Positions 14,225-22,052 of a DNA stretch of 64,000 nt are shown here, piece after piece. Position numbers and translations under genes: made by a program. Under the pieces are notes generated by a model. The model made no database searches. It was not told the origin of the DNA and saw only the letters and a program-made list of their open reading frames with translations. How positions within the stretch are numbered: position 1 is the first letter of the stretch; the number at the start of each line of letters is the position of its first letter. Origin of the DNA: Deltaproteobacteria bacterium (GTDB lineage: Bacteria > UBA10199 > JACPAL01 > JACOUP01); NCBI GenBank assembly GCA_016177765.1, contig JACOUP010000008.1:501021-565020 (forward strand). The letters run 5' to 3'.

Positions 14225-15598
14225 ATGTCTGTTAAAGAAATCCCTTACTGCGACCCCTGCTCTATCTTCCCCCTCTTTAAAGATCAACCCTTTTCAATCC
14301 TGCTCGATTCTTGCGGGCTCGGGCGTTATTCATTGATCGTTTTTGAACCAAAAGAGGTCATCCGGGAAAATCCGTTTCCACTCCTAAAAAAATATTTAAA
14401 AACAAACCACCAGGATAAAAATTTAAATTTTCCCTTGGGTGAATCACCCTTGGGTGAATCACCCTTTAGCGGCGGTTGGGTCGGTTACCTGGGGTACGAT
14501 CTTTATCCCCTTTTGGAAACACGGATCCCTCAACCTATGCCTCAAAAAGATTCGCTCCCTCCTTGTTTACTCGGTTATTATGATAAGGGGATTTGCTTTG
14601 ATCATCTTCAAAAAAAGATGTTCGTCTTTTCCGAAAACCACGAATCTCAGATCACCGAAATTCTTAAAACAGCCCCCTCTCCCTCGATGGGAGAGGGTCA
14701 GGGTGAGGGTGATCGCGGGGTCACCCTCCCCTTCATCCCCTCCCATCAAGGGAGGGGGGATAAAATTGATTTCCTCTCTAACTTTACCCATGAAGAATAC
14801 CTGAGAGCGATCCGGAAGATAAAAGATTACATCGCCGCCGGTGATTGTTACCAAGTCAATCTTTCTCAGCGTTTCCAAACGAAGTACGGGGGCGACCCAT
14901 GGGACCTCTACCTCCGGTTGAGAGAGGTCAGTCCAAGCCCTTATGCCGCTTACTTAAACGGCGGTGATTTTCAGATCCTCTCCTCCTCCCCTGAGCTGTT
15001 TCTTAGGGTAAGGGCAGACGGCGGTGCGCCCCTACTTGTCACCACCCGTCCGATCAAGGGGACCCGGCCCCGAGGGAAAACACCGGAAGAAGATGCCCGA
15101 CTGAAAGAGGAGTTGGTCATGAGCCGGAAGGACCGGGCGGAACTCTTGATGATCACCGATCTTGAACGAAACGATCTGGGGCGGGTCTGTAAAAAAGGGT
15201 CTATTCAGGTTAGCGAACTCTACCGTGCCGAATCTTTTTCTAATGTCCATCACTTGGTAGCCACGATTGAAGGGGAGCTTGAAGAAGGGAAAGATGCGGT
15301 CGATTGCCTCAAGGCCTGTTTTCCGGGAGGTTCGATTACCGGGGCCCCCAAGATCCGGGCGATGGAGATTATTCGCGAGCTGGAAACAGTCCCCCGCGGG
15401 GTCTATACCGGCGCCATCGGATTTATTGGGGACGATCAGTCGGCCCACTTCAATATCGCGATCAGGACCCTCACCCTAAAGGAGGGAAACGCCTTTTTTC
15501 ATAGCGGCGGAGGGATTGTCGCCGATTCTGACCCGGAAGCGGAGTACCAGGAAACTTTGGCCAAGGCCTCGGGGATCATGAGGGCGCTAGACCGATGA
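14225..15598 (+). CDS. pabB: aminodeoxychorismate synthase component I
   Basis: 457 residues of the chorismate-binding family. Signature stretches are GDCYQVNLSQRF, the SSSPELFL region, TRPIKGTRPRG, DLERNDLGRVC and the C-terminal GGGIVADSDPEAEYQET. It makes 4-amino-4-deoxychorismate from chorismate for folate. The gene holds three families of translated repeats: two 15-bp units (residues 71-81, GESPLGESP), an 85-bp three-hairpin element (about residues 150-178) and a 28-bp palindrome (residues 262-270), all in frame. The next gene, pabC-like, overlaps by 4 bp (ATGA), and the two match the halves of bifunctional PabB-PabC proteins. Confidence 0.92.
   Translation: MSVKEIPYCDPCSIFPLFKDQPFSILLDSCGLGRYSLIVFEPKEVIRENPFPLLKKYLKTNHQDKNLNFPLGESPLGESPFSGGWVGYLGYDLYPLLETRIPQPMPQKDSLPPCLLGYYDKGICFDHLQKKMFVFSENHESQITEILKTAPSPSMGEGQGEGDRGVTLPFIPSHQGRGDKIDFLSNFTHEEYLRAIRKIKDYIAAGDCYQVNLSQRFQTKYGGDPWDLYLRLREVSPSPYAAYLNGGDFQILSSSPELFLRVRADGGAPLLVTTRPIKGTRPRGKTPEEDARLKEELVMSRKDRAELLMITDLERNDLGRVCKKGSIQVSELYRAESFSNVHHLVATIEGELEEGKDAVDCLKACFPGGSITGAPKIRAMEIIRELETVPRGVYTGAIGFIGDDQSAHFNIAIRTLTLKEGNAFFHSGGGIVADSDPEAEYQETLAKASGIMRALDR
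14437..14466. repeat. 15-bp palindromic units (family A), two tandem copies in pabB
   Basis: Two perfect consensus copies of GGGTGAATCACCCTT in direct tandem, preceded by a remnant TCCCTT. Read in frame 2 they give G-E-S-P-L repeated. Confidence 0.9.
14674..14758. repeat. three-hairpin repeat element (family C), copy in pabB
   Basis: About 85 bp with three self-complementary blocks: CCTCTCCC/GGGAGAGG, GGGTGA/TCACCC and CCCTCCC/GGGAGGG. A close copy is at 35757-35840 in hemW. Here the plus-strand reading is translated without stops. Confidence 0.85.
15008..15035. repeat. GTAGGGGCG-type palindromic repeat (family D), copy 2, in pabB
   Basis: 28 bp, four differences from the copy at 17490-17517. 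It is translated within pabB as part of R-V-R-A-D-G-G-A-P-L. Confidence 0.75.
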
Positions 15599-16227
15599 TA
15601 CCGACCCTTTTTGAAACACTTCAATTCCGCAAGGGAAAGATCCTTTTCCTCAAGGAGCACTTGACCCGACTCCTCCGCTCTGCCCGTCACTTTGGTATTG
15701 AGCGAGCCAAGGTGAGAGTGACCCTGCAACCTCACCATTTCTTTCCTCCTTCCCTCTATCAAAGAGGGGCCAAACTTATCATCGCCCGCTCCGTAAAGAA
15801 TGACTCACCACTGCGATCATCCCACAAGACATTGCCACGCCAGACAAAAGAAAAAGCGGCCGAGGAGGCGAAACGAAAGAAGGCCCACGAGGCGATCCTC
15901 CTGAACAAGGCTGGCCGGGTCACCGAGTGCAGTTCCTCCAACATCTTCCTTGTGAAAAATGGAAGGCTCATCACCCCTCCCCTTTCCGAGGGGCTCTTGG
16001 ACGGCATTACCCGTCAAAAAGTTTTTAAAATTGGCCGACGGCTGAAGATCCCCACCCGAACCTGTCCCGTTTCGCGGAAGGAACTCTTCGGGGCCGATGA
16101 GGTCTTTATCACCAGTTCCCTCAAAGGGATTTTACCGGTTCGAAGGATTGATAGAAAGGAAATCGGAAAAACCCCTGGGCCGGTCACAACCCGCTTGATG
16201 AAGGCGTACAAGAAAAAAACCGGTTGA
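15595..16227 (+). CDS. pabC: class IV aminotransferase-fold lyase (4-amino-4-deoxychorismate lyase-like)
   Basis: 210 residues, shorter than free-standing PabC (about 270) and starting directly at the LFETL strand that begins the PabC half of bifunctional PabB-PabC proteins. The Schiff-base lysine is probably in SSHKTLPR near residue 80. The substrate-loop signature CSSSNIFLVKNG follows near residue 125, and the C-terminal FITSSLKGILPV stretch fits the family. It would release 4-aminobenzoate from aminodeoxychorismate. Overlap with pabB indicates coupled translation. Its 3' end overlaps thiD on the other strand by 44 bp. Confidence 0.85.
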   Translation: MIPTLFETLQFRKGKILFLKEHLTRLLRSARHFGIERAKVRVTLQPHHFFPPSLYQRGAKLIIARSVKNDSPLRSSHKTLPRQTKEKAAEEAKRKKAHEAILLNKAGRVTECSSSNIFLVKNGRLITPPLSEGLLDGITRQKVFKIGRRLKIPTRTCPVSRKELFGADEVFITSSLKGILPVRRIDRKEIGKTPGPVTTRLMKAYKKKTG

Positions 16228-17023
16228 GGTACCGCCGCGCCCGGCGGGCCGACTCTTCAAAAGAAAAACCGGAGGCAAGGTTTGCCGTCAGGGCGGAGGA
16301 CAAAAGACAACCACTGCCGTGGAGGGAACCTGGGAGCCTCTTTCCCTTGATCGTCACAAACTTTTTCCCGTCAAAAAGAAGATCGGTCGGCGCCCCATCA
16401 AGATGCCCTCCTTTGATCAGGACCGCCTGCTCCTTTTCCTCCTCCGCCCCCCGCTTCATTGACCAGAGGATCATCTCGCCCGCCTTTTTCATCTCTTTCA
16501 GGTTTGTCACCGGATGATTGATCAGTCGTGAGGCCTCGCTTAAATTCGGGGTGACCACCGTCGCCAGAGGCATGAGGGATTCCTGAAGGAGCGCGATCCC
16601 TTCGTCGTCCAAAAGAATCCCACCGGTTGTCGAATGAAAGATCGTATCAAGGACAATAGGAATTTCACCCTTCGACAAGCTCAGGGTGTCCATTTTACTC
16701 CTATCTGGACATGGTGAGCCTGTCGAACCATTCCAATTTTTCAACCACGAGACTAGCTTCTCAACAATCGCCGCCGTCCCCAACATCCCGATCTTGATCC
16801 CTGAGATTTTTTGAGTCTCCACGGCGAGAAGCTGGTCCTCCAAAATTTCCGGAGAGACAGGATTCAGCGAAAAAAATGATTTTTCATTTTGCGCCGTGAG
16901 GGCGGTGATCACCGAAAGGGGCCTAAATTTCAGGTCGTGAAAGACAGTCAGGTCTCTCTGAACACCAGCACCGCCGGAAGGGTCCGAGCCGGCAATCGAC
17001 AATAATGTTGGTTGCTGTCTCAT
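16184..17023 (-). CDS. thiD: hydroxymethylpyrimidine/phosphomethylpyrimidine kinase
   Basis: 279 residues from ATG 17023. The N-terminal LLSIAGSDPSGGAGVQRD motif and the C-terminal LPGSLHGSGCLLSSALTANLA motif with the catalytic cysteine are diagnostic of ThiD, which phosphorylates HMP and HMP-P for thiamine. Residues about 99-118 (within NGSTGSPCPDRSKMDTLSLS) come from a palindromic repeat element inserted between core secondary-structure elements. The gene overlaps pabC on the opposite strand and lies in a minus-strand run with a DUF192 gene and thiE upstream. Confidence 0.93.
   Translation of the reverse strand: MRQQPTLLSIAGSDPSGGAGVQRDLTVFHDLKFRPLSVITALTAQNEKSFFSLNPVSPEILEDQLLAVETQKISGIKIGMLGTAAIVEKLVSWLKNWNGSTGSPCPDRSKMDTLSLSKGEIPIVLDTIFHSTTGGILLDDEGIALLQESLMPLATVVTPNLSEASRLINHPVTNLKEMKKAGEMILWSMKRGAEEEKEQAVLIKGGHLDGAPTDLLFDGKKFVTIKGKRLPGSLHGSGCLLSSALTANLASGFSFEESARRARRYLNRFFSCTPSSSGL
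16671..16727. repeat. inverted repeat element inside thiD (family G)
   Basis: 57 bp. Arms TTCGACAAGCTCAGGGTGTCC and the matching end GGACATGGTGAGCCTGTCGAA face each other around a 15-bp centre. It resembles the REP-like sequence widespread in bacterial genomes and is translated in frame. Confidence 0.75.
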
Positions 17024-17027
17024 AATG

Positions 17028-17076
17028 AAATCCCCCCTGCCCCCCTTTGACAAAGGGGGATTAAGGGGGATTTTTC
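17028..17076. repeat. CCCCCTTTGACAAAGGGGG-type repeat (family H), thiD leader
   Basis: Intergenic between the DUF192 gene and thiD. It contains a perfect CCCCCTTTG-A-CAAAGGGGG hairpin plus a second GGGGGATT block that can pair with AATCCCCC. This repeat type is common in many genomes; here it could end or attenuate transcription into thiD. Confidence 0.7.
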
Positions 17077-17533
17077 AAAGATTCAATACAATCCCATTCC
17101 CCACCGTAATCTGGTGAGATTCCGAAAATCCGGCATTAACCTCGAGGGCGTATCGGTACGGGGCGTCCGCAGAAATCAACGCCTCCGAGAATGGGGTCGT
17201 ATTTTTAGCAATCGAAATAATCTTTAGATCACTCCCGATAAAAATAATATCCAGCGGGAGGGGGGTATCTTTCATCCAAAAAGTTTCAGCGACATCCTGG
17301 TCAAAGACAAACAACATCCCGGCATCCGCGGCCAGGCTGGTTCGGGACATCAACCCCTGGCTCCTCTTGGCATCGGTGTCAGCAACCTCAACGGTCACCG
17401 TGAAGGAGCTTTGACTATTGGTCAGAATAACCTGCGATTGGGAGGTCGCCTCACTCCCGCAACGGCAGGAAACAATCAGGAATAAAAATGTAAGGGCGTA
17501 CGGCCGTACGCCCCTACCCGATCTTTTGAACAT
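17075..17533 (-). CDS. DUF192 family exported lipoprotein
   Basis: 152 residues from ATG 17533 (another ATG at 17554), both inside the 3' end of thiE. A lipoprotein-type leader ends at LIVSC. The mature part matches DUF192: the FTVTVEVADTDAKRSQGLMSR opening, then MLFVFDQDVAETFWMKDTPLPLDIIFI and a conserved C-terminal ALEVNAGF. The function of the family is unknown; it is usually a small secreted barrel. The basic n-region of the signal peptide (KRSGRGVRPYALT) is supplied by a family D palindromic repeat, so the repeat has become part of a working export signal. Confidence 0.8.
   Translation of the reverse strand: MFKRSGRGVRPYALTFLFLIVSCRCGSEATSQSQVILTNSQSSFTVTVEVADTDAKRSQGLMSRTSLAADAGMLFVFDQDVAETFWMKDTPLPLDIIFIGSDLKIISIAKNTTPFSEALISADAPYRYALEVNAGFSESHQITVGNGIVLNL
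17490..17517. repeat. GTAGGGGCG-type palindromic repeat (family D), copy 3
   Basis: 28 bp, GTAAGGGCGTACGGCC followed by its complement. It spans the end of thiE and the signal-peptide codons of the DUF192 gene. Confidence 0.8.
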
Positions 17534-18125
17534 ACCACGCCACCTCTTCGGCAATATCTTTGGCCTTCGTCAAACCGGAAATCATCGCGACGGCACTCGC
17601 CCCCGCCTGAATCACACCGTCAACATTCACCCGATGGATTCCGCCGATCGCCACAACCGGCACTTTGACCTGTCGGCAGACCTCATGCAGTTTTTCTAAC
17701 CCTTGTATCGGATGACCGGGTTGCTTTGTAGTTGTTGGAAAAATGGCGCCGAAGGCGACATAATCTGCCCCGTTCTGTTCAGCCACCAGCGCCTCTTCCA
17801 GAGAATGGGAAGAATACCCGATGATCCTTTCCGGTCCCAGTAGTTTTCTGGCCTCGATGATCGGGAGATCGTCCTTCCCCCCATGCCAGCCATCCGCCTT
17901 CACCTCCAGGGCCACTTCCAGGTAATCGTTCACAATAAAGGTGAAATCATAGTTCTTCTTCAGAGCCATGATTTGACGGGCCGTTTCAAAAGGGGGGGGG
18001 CCTTTCTTGTCTCTCAGCTGGAGGGTCCGGGCACCCCCTTTCAAATACTGCTCGGCAAGCCAGAGGTGAGAATATTGCGGTGTGAGGGAGTTATCGACGA
18101 TGGTATACAATCCTTGAATCTTCAT
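17514..18125 (-). CDS. thiE: thiamine-phosphate synthase
   Basis: 203 residues with the ThiE TIM-barrel landmarks: LYTIVDNSLTP, GGARTLQLRDK near residue 35, FIVNDYLEVALEVKADGWHGGKDD, IGYSSHSLEEALVAEQNGADYVAFGAIFPTT and VVAIGGIHRVNV. It couples HMP-PP and thiazole phosphate to thiamine phosphate. With thiD downstream and thiL at 31709 the window holds three thiamine steps. The 3-bp gap to the ZIP gene and the overlap with the DUF192 gene suggest one transcript. Confidence 0.94.
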   Translation of the reverse strand: MKIQGLYTIVDNSLTPQYSHLWLAEQYLKGGARTLQLRDKKGPPPFETARQIMALKKNYDFTFIVNDYLEVALEVKADGWHGGKDDLPIIEARKLLGPERIIGYSSHSLEEALVAEQNGADYVAFGAIFPTTTKQPGHPIQGLEKLHEVCRQVKVPVVAIGGIHRVNVDGVIQAGASAVAMISGLTKAKDIAEEVAWYVQKIG

Positions 18126-18128
18126 TTT

Positions 18129-18860
18129 TTAGTGCATCACCCGAAACAAAATAAACATCGCTGTCAACCCCATTAAAAAACCGACAAAGATGGAATTCCG
18201 GCGTGTCGCGTACTTATGAACCTCCGGCAGAAGGTCAGAAAGGGAAATATGCAAAAACGTCCCGGCCGAAAAAGCGAGGGCTGTTCCAGCAGTGGCTGAA
18301 TTTGGGGAAGAAACAAGCCCGCGAACCAGCAAGGCCCCCAACGGAACCATGACGACAAGAAGGAGATTGAACAGGACGATACGGGAACGGGGGTATTTTT
18401 CATGGATCAAGATCGAGGTCAGGGCGAAGGCCTCCGGGAGTTTATGAAAGAAGATTGTCAGAAAAACAATCAACCCCAAGCCGCTAACCAGAAGTCCGGA
18501 ACCCAGGGCGATCCCATCCGCCAGGGCGTGAACTGAAAGTCCAAGGATGGCGGTGATCCCCATGGAGTGGACCTCGCAATCGAGCGCCTCGCAAATGTGG
18601 ACCGTCACGAATTTTTCAAAGGTATAGAAAAAGAGAAAACCGGCCAAGACCCAGAAGGAAGAGAATTTACCCATCAACTCGTAGGACTCCGGCAGAAGAT
18701 GCATGAGGGTTGCCCCCAGCATGACACCGGCGGAAAAGGCGAGAAAGACCGGAAGATGATCCTTGGTCCAGGAAAGCGCCAGCGGGATCAGACTGCCACT
18801 AAAAACAGACACCGAGATCATCAACGAATAAAGAGAAAGACTCCCGACGAATGATTCCAT
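18129..18860 (-). CDS. ZIP family divalent metal transporter
   Basis: 243 residues, about eight hydrophobic spans. The ZIP metal-binding helices are clear: HALADGIALGSG (residues about 115-126) and FFHKLPEAFALTSILIHEKY (about 145-164), with an HLLPESYE segment in the second span. Such proteins import Zn or Fe into the cytoplasm; selectivity cannot be told. It lies 3 bp after the NtrC-type regulator gene and just upstream of thiE, in one minus-strand run. Confidence 0.9.
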   Translation of the reverse strand: MESFVGSLSLYSLMISVSVFSGSLIPLALSWTKDHLPVFLAFSAGVMLGATLMHLLPESYELMGKFSSFWVLAGFLFFYTFEKFVTVHICEALDCEVHSMGITAILGLSVHALADGIALGSGLLVSGLGLIVFLTIFFHKLPEAFALTSILIHEKYPRSRIVLFNLLLVVMVPLGALLVRGLVSSPNSATAGTALAFSAGTFLHISLSDLLPEVHKYATRRNSIFVGFLMGLTAMFILFRVMH

Positions 18861-18863
18861 GTT

Positions 18864-20336
18864 TTAATCCTCAACTTCCCTTTTTTTGACAAAAGGGGGT
18901 TCGATCTTGAGCTCCTTTATCTTTTTCCGGAGCGTGTTTCGGTTGATCCCCAAAATCCGGGAGGCGCGGATCTGGTTCCCCCGGCTTCTCTCCAAAATCA
19001 GTTCAAGGAGCGGTTTTTCCACCCGTTTCATGATCAGGGGATGGAGATCCTCCATATCATACGACCCCCATTTGGCAAGGAAGGAGGAGAGCTTCTTTCG
19101 GACAACCTCTTCCAGGGCAATCTCATCCATATCCGCCGAACCCAGGGTATCGGCCATGAACGGTTCCACCACTTCCGGAGTAATGGTGGTCCAGGGGCTC
19201 AAGACCATCGCTCGCTTGATGATATTCTCCAGTTCACGCACGTTACCGGGCCAGTCATATTTCTGCATCTTCCGAATAGCCTCTTTGGAAATCTTTTTCT
19301 TTCCGGTCCCCAGTTCCTCGGAGAACTTCTGGGCAAAAAAATCGGCAAGAACCGGGATATCCTCACGCCTCTCACGGAGGGGAGGAATTTTGACCGGAAC
19401 CACATTGAGCCGGTAATAGAGGTCTTCCCTGAACTTTTTCTCCTTCACCAGTCTTTCCAGATTCTGATGGGTGGCCGCGATGATCCGGACATTAACCGGC
19501 ACCCCGACGGCCGCCCCGACACGTTGAACCACCTTTTCTTGAAGGACTCGAAGCAATTTGGCCTGGAGAGGAACCGGCATATCGCCGATTTCATCCAAAA
19601 ACAGGGTTCCTCCTTCGGCCTCCTCAAAATAGCCGGCATGGTCCCTCTCGGCACCGGTGAACGCCCCACGGATGTAACCGAACAGTTCACTCTCCAGCAG
19701 GTCGCGGGGGATGGCGGCGACATTGACCGGCACAAACGATTTCCGGACCCGCAGGCTGTTCTGGTGAATCGCCCGGGCGATCAGCTCCTTGCCGGTTCCG
19801 GACTCTCCCTGAATCAGAACCGTCACGTCATTAGCCGATAATTTACCGATAATCTTGTAAATCTCCTTCATCGGCCGGCCCTGCCCGATGAGTGTACGGC
19901 CAGGATCGTGCTTCTCCTTCACCTCCTCTCGGAGTTGGGCAACCTCTTCCTCGAGCGACTGAATTTTCCAGGCTTTTTCGACCAGGATCTCGATCTCTTC
20001 AATGTCAAACGGCTTGGCGACATAATCAAAGGCCCCCCGTTTCATTGCCTCAACGGCATTTTTCATCGTATCCTGGGCTGTAATCATAATCAGGCGCGGC
20101 GGGTTGGGCAGGGTGCGCGTCCGATCCAGGACCTCAAGACCGGAGAGTTCGGGCATCCGGAGATCCACAAGGCCGGCAAAACAGGCCTGACTGGAAAGAA
20201 CGGCCAACGCCTTTTTGCCATCTTCGGCAAGGAGGACTTCATACCCTCGTGCCGTTAGGGCGTTGCTGAGAATGATCCTGACACTCTCTTCGTCGTCGGC
20301 CACGAGGATCTTTTTTGATTTTCCTTCAAGAGTCAT
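18864..20336 (-). CDS. sigma-54-dependent response regulator (NtrC family)
   Basis: 490 residues. A receiver domain (residues 1-125) has phospho-acceptor Asp in GLVDLRMPE. The AAA+ domain carries Walker A GESGTGKE, the sigma-54-contacting GAFTGA loop and Walker B GGTLFLDEIGD. A Fis-type helix-turn-helix (GNQIRASRILGINRNTLRKK) ends the protein. Phosphorylated by the kinase next door, it should activate sigma-54 promoters. Target genes are unknown; nitrogen control is the textbook role for this architecture but is not shown here. It overlaps the kinase gene by 11 bp. Confidence 0.93.
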   Translation of the reverse strand: MTLEGKSKKILVADDEESVRIILSNALTARGYEVLLAEDGKKALAVLSSQACFAGLVDLRMPELSGLEVLDRTRTLPNPPRLIMITAQDTMKNAVEAMKRGAFDYVAKPFDIEEIEILVEKAWKIQSLEEEVAQLREEVKEKHDPGRTLIGQGRPMKEIYKIIGKLSANDVTVLIQGESGTGKELIARAIHQNSLRVRKSFVPVNVAAIPRDLLESELFGYIRGAFTGAERDHAGYFEEAEGGTLFLDEIGDMPVPLQAKLLRVLQEKVVQRVGAAVGVPVNVRIIAATHQNLERLVKEKKFREDLYYRLNVVPVKIPPLRERREDIPVLADFFAQKFSEELGTGKKKISKEAIRKMQKYDWPGNVRELENIIKRAMVLSPWTTITPEVVEPFMADTLGSADMDEIALEEVVRKKLSSFLAKWGSYDMEDLHPLIMKRVEKPLLELILERSRGNQIRASRILGINRNTLRKKIKELKIEPPFVKKREVED

Positions 20337-21432
20337 GGGCCACTCTCAAGGTGACAGCAATCGTCGTTCCCTTTTCAAGGACACTTTTAATCTGCACCGT
20401 TCCCTTTTGTTCATGCACAATTTTTTGGGAAATCGCGAGTCCCAAACCACTCCCACTTTTCTTCGTCGTAAAAAAGGGGGTAAACGCCTTGTCCAGATTC
20501 TCCGGAGGGATCCCCACACCGGAGTCGTGGATCTCCACCGCCACCATCCGTGTACTGGTCTGGTTCTCACGGCGAATCCGATAATCGGTCATCATCTTGG
20601 AAACCACCCGCAGGGTCCCTCCTTTTGGCATCGCCTCGGCCGCATTTTTCACAAAATTTAAAAAGGCCTGTATCAGCCGGTCGGCATTTCCCCAAACAAA
20701 GGGAAGGCTGGGGTCATACTCCCGAATGACCGTCACTTTGGAGACACGACAATTTTTCTCTTCCAGTTTTAAAACCCTGTCCAGAATTTCATTAATATTG
20801 ACGGCCCCCATCGCCATCTCCTTCGGATTGGCAAAATCCAGAAGATCCCCAACCAAACGGTTGACCCGTTCTGATTCCCTCAAAATAATCTCACAAAATT
20901 CTTTCAACTTGTTCCCCGTACTGTGGCGGGAAATCAGCTGGGCCGCCCCCTTGATGCCGGAGAGCGGGTTTCGGATCTCGTGGGCCAGGCCGGCGGCGAT
21001 CGTCCCCATGAGCGCCAGCCGATCCACCTTTCTTTTCTGCTCCTCCAGTTTTTTTAAGGGGCTGATATCCTGAAATGCCAGCGTCCAGCCAAAAAAGGCC
21101 TCCGTGGGTGACACACCATTGTGTGACTCACCCTTTTCTTCCCAGAGGGGAGAGACCTGGATATCAAAAAAGAAAGGGTGACCGCTGGCAGAAAGCCAGG
21201 AAAGATCACGCACACTGCCGGAACTCATCTTTTCAAGGAGCCGCTCTACCGGCTCGCGAATCACCGGTTTTTCGGAAAAGAGTTCGGAGAAAGACAAACC
21301 CGGAATCGCCGCCGGTTCTCTTTCAGCCAGACGGGCCGCCATGGAATTACCGTAAACCACCTTCCGTGCCGCATCCAACACAAGGATCCCATCGGCAAGA
21401 CTGTTAACGATTTTTTCCCAAGCCAGAAACAT
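20326..21432 (-). CDS. PAS-domain sensor histidine kinase (NtrB-like)
   Basis: 368 residues, no membrane span, so cytoplasmic. An N-terminal PAS domain (about residues 8-125), HisKA with phospho-acceptor His in GLAHEIRNPLSG near residue 150, then HATPase motifs (FVKNAAEAM, HDSGVGIP, FTTKKSGSGLGLAI). Partner of the overlapping NtrC-type regulator. Two diverged 15-bp repeat units are translated in the PAS domain (residues 99-109, KGESHNGVSP). Confidence 0.92.
   Translation of the reverse strand: MFLAWEKIVNSLADGILVLDAARKVVYGNSMAARLAEREPAAIPGLSFSELFSEKPVIREPVERLLEKMSSGSVRDLSWLSASGHPFFFDIQVSPLWEEKGESHNGVSPTEAFFGWTLAFQDISPLKKLEEQKRKVDRLALMGTIAAGLAHEIRNPLSGIKGAAQLISRHSTGNKLKEFCEIILRESERVNRLVGDLLDFANPKEMAMGAVNINEILDRVLKLEEKNCRVSKVTVIREYDPSLPFVWGNADRLIQAFLNFVKNAAEAMPKGGTLRVVSKMMTDYRIRRENQTSTRMVAVEIHDSGVGIPPENLDKAFTPFFTTKKSGSGLGLAISQKIVHEQKGTVQIKSVLEKGTTIAVTLRVAHDS
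21106..21135. repeat. 15-bp palindromic units (family A), two diverged copies in the histidine kinase
   Basis: GGGTGACACACCATT and GTGTGACTCACCCTT. Each has about three changes; together they keep the outer GGGTGA/TCACCC complementarity and the 30-bp length. Confidence 0.65.
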
Positions 21433-21510
21433 AAGGGTGCCTATTTTTTAGGCAGGCTAGTCCTTCTCGCTTTACAAAGGCAACCCCAAAATGATACGCG
21501 GTTGGCCCTG

Positions 21511-21999
21511 ATGCTCCGTTTTTTCTTCAATCGATCCAGCGGTTTTGTCCGGTTCCTGGAGACCTTGGGGGTTGTTGAGGCCGTCATCCTCCTGCAACTT
21601 TTTCACTGGAGAGAGGGGTTGACGGTACCCGAGTGGCTCTTTCTCTTTTTGTTGTTTCAATCACTCCTGATGAAGGTCTGCGACCTGATCCACTGGTACC
21701 CGGAACCGCAAAGGACGATCGGCATCGAAGTTCATTTTAAAAAGGCGATGGTCGCGATCGCCTACATCCTTTCCCTCTCTTCGTCTTTTATTCTGGCCGG
21801 TATTTTCCTCCCCGCGGTGATCATCGGCAACCTGTCCATGATGGTGTTTACCGTCGGGAACGTCGTCCTCCTCTGGCTTCATTTTCATGACAAGGAGGAA
21901 CTTCCAATCAACTGGTTTACACTGAATAGACACTTGAAAGAAGAAAAACCGGCAGAAGAGTCCGTTACCTCAACACAACCGTCCCGATCGCCGGCATAA
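21511..21999 (+). CDS. small multi-span membrane protein, unknown function
   Basis: 162 residues from ATG 21511; the open frame extends far upstream over the histidine kinase gene, so the start is uncertain and a TTG at 21502 is possible. About four hydrophobic spans (VVEAVILLQLF, LFLFLLFQSLLM, AMVAIAYILSLSSSFILAGIF, VIIGNLSMMVFTVGNVVLLWL) and a polar, charged C-terminal tail. I recognise no family. It is divergent from the kinase gene and 51 bp before the MNT/HEPN pair. The 78 bp between 21433 and 21510 hold a TGCCTA/TAGGCA hairpin but no clear promoter. Confidence 0.5.
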   Translation: MLRFFFNRSSGFVRFLETLGVVEAVILLQLFHWREGLTVPEWLFLFLLFQSLLMKVCDLIHWYPEPQRTIGIEVHFKKAMVAIAYILSLSSSFILAGIFLPAVIIGNLSMMVFTVGNVVLLWLHFHDKEELPINWFTLNRHLKEEKPAEESVTSTQPSRSPA

Positions 22000-22013
22000 C
22001 CAGTTTTTTTAGG

Positions 22014-22052
22014 TTGACAGGCCTTTCTATATGGTATATTAATATATCATAT
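22014..22052 (+). promoter_or_regulatory. promoter with 24-bp palindromic operator before the MNT/HEPN pair
   Basis: TTGACA at 22014-22019 with TATATT or TATTAA 15-17 bp downstream as the -10. A palindrome at 22029-22052 (11 of 12 base pairs match, centre TTAA) covers the -10 and the first two bases of the ATG. Binding here would block both transcription and initiation, as expected for self-repression by the winged-helix antitoxin encoded first. Confidence 0.65.

Noticed and set aside
14439-14878. Open frames on either strand across the repeat-rich part of pabB
   Set aside because: They exist because the palindromic repeats lack stops in several frames; the pabB frame has full family conservation.
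21178-21510. N-terminal extension of the small membrane protein
   Set aside because: It is antisense to the histidine kinase gene and has no membrane or family character.
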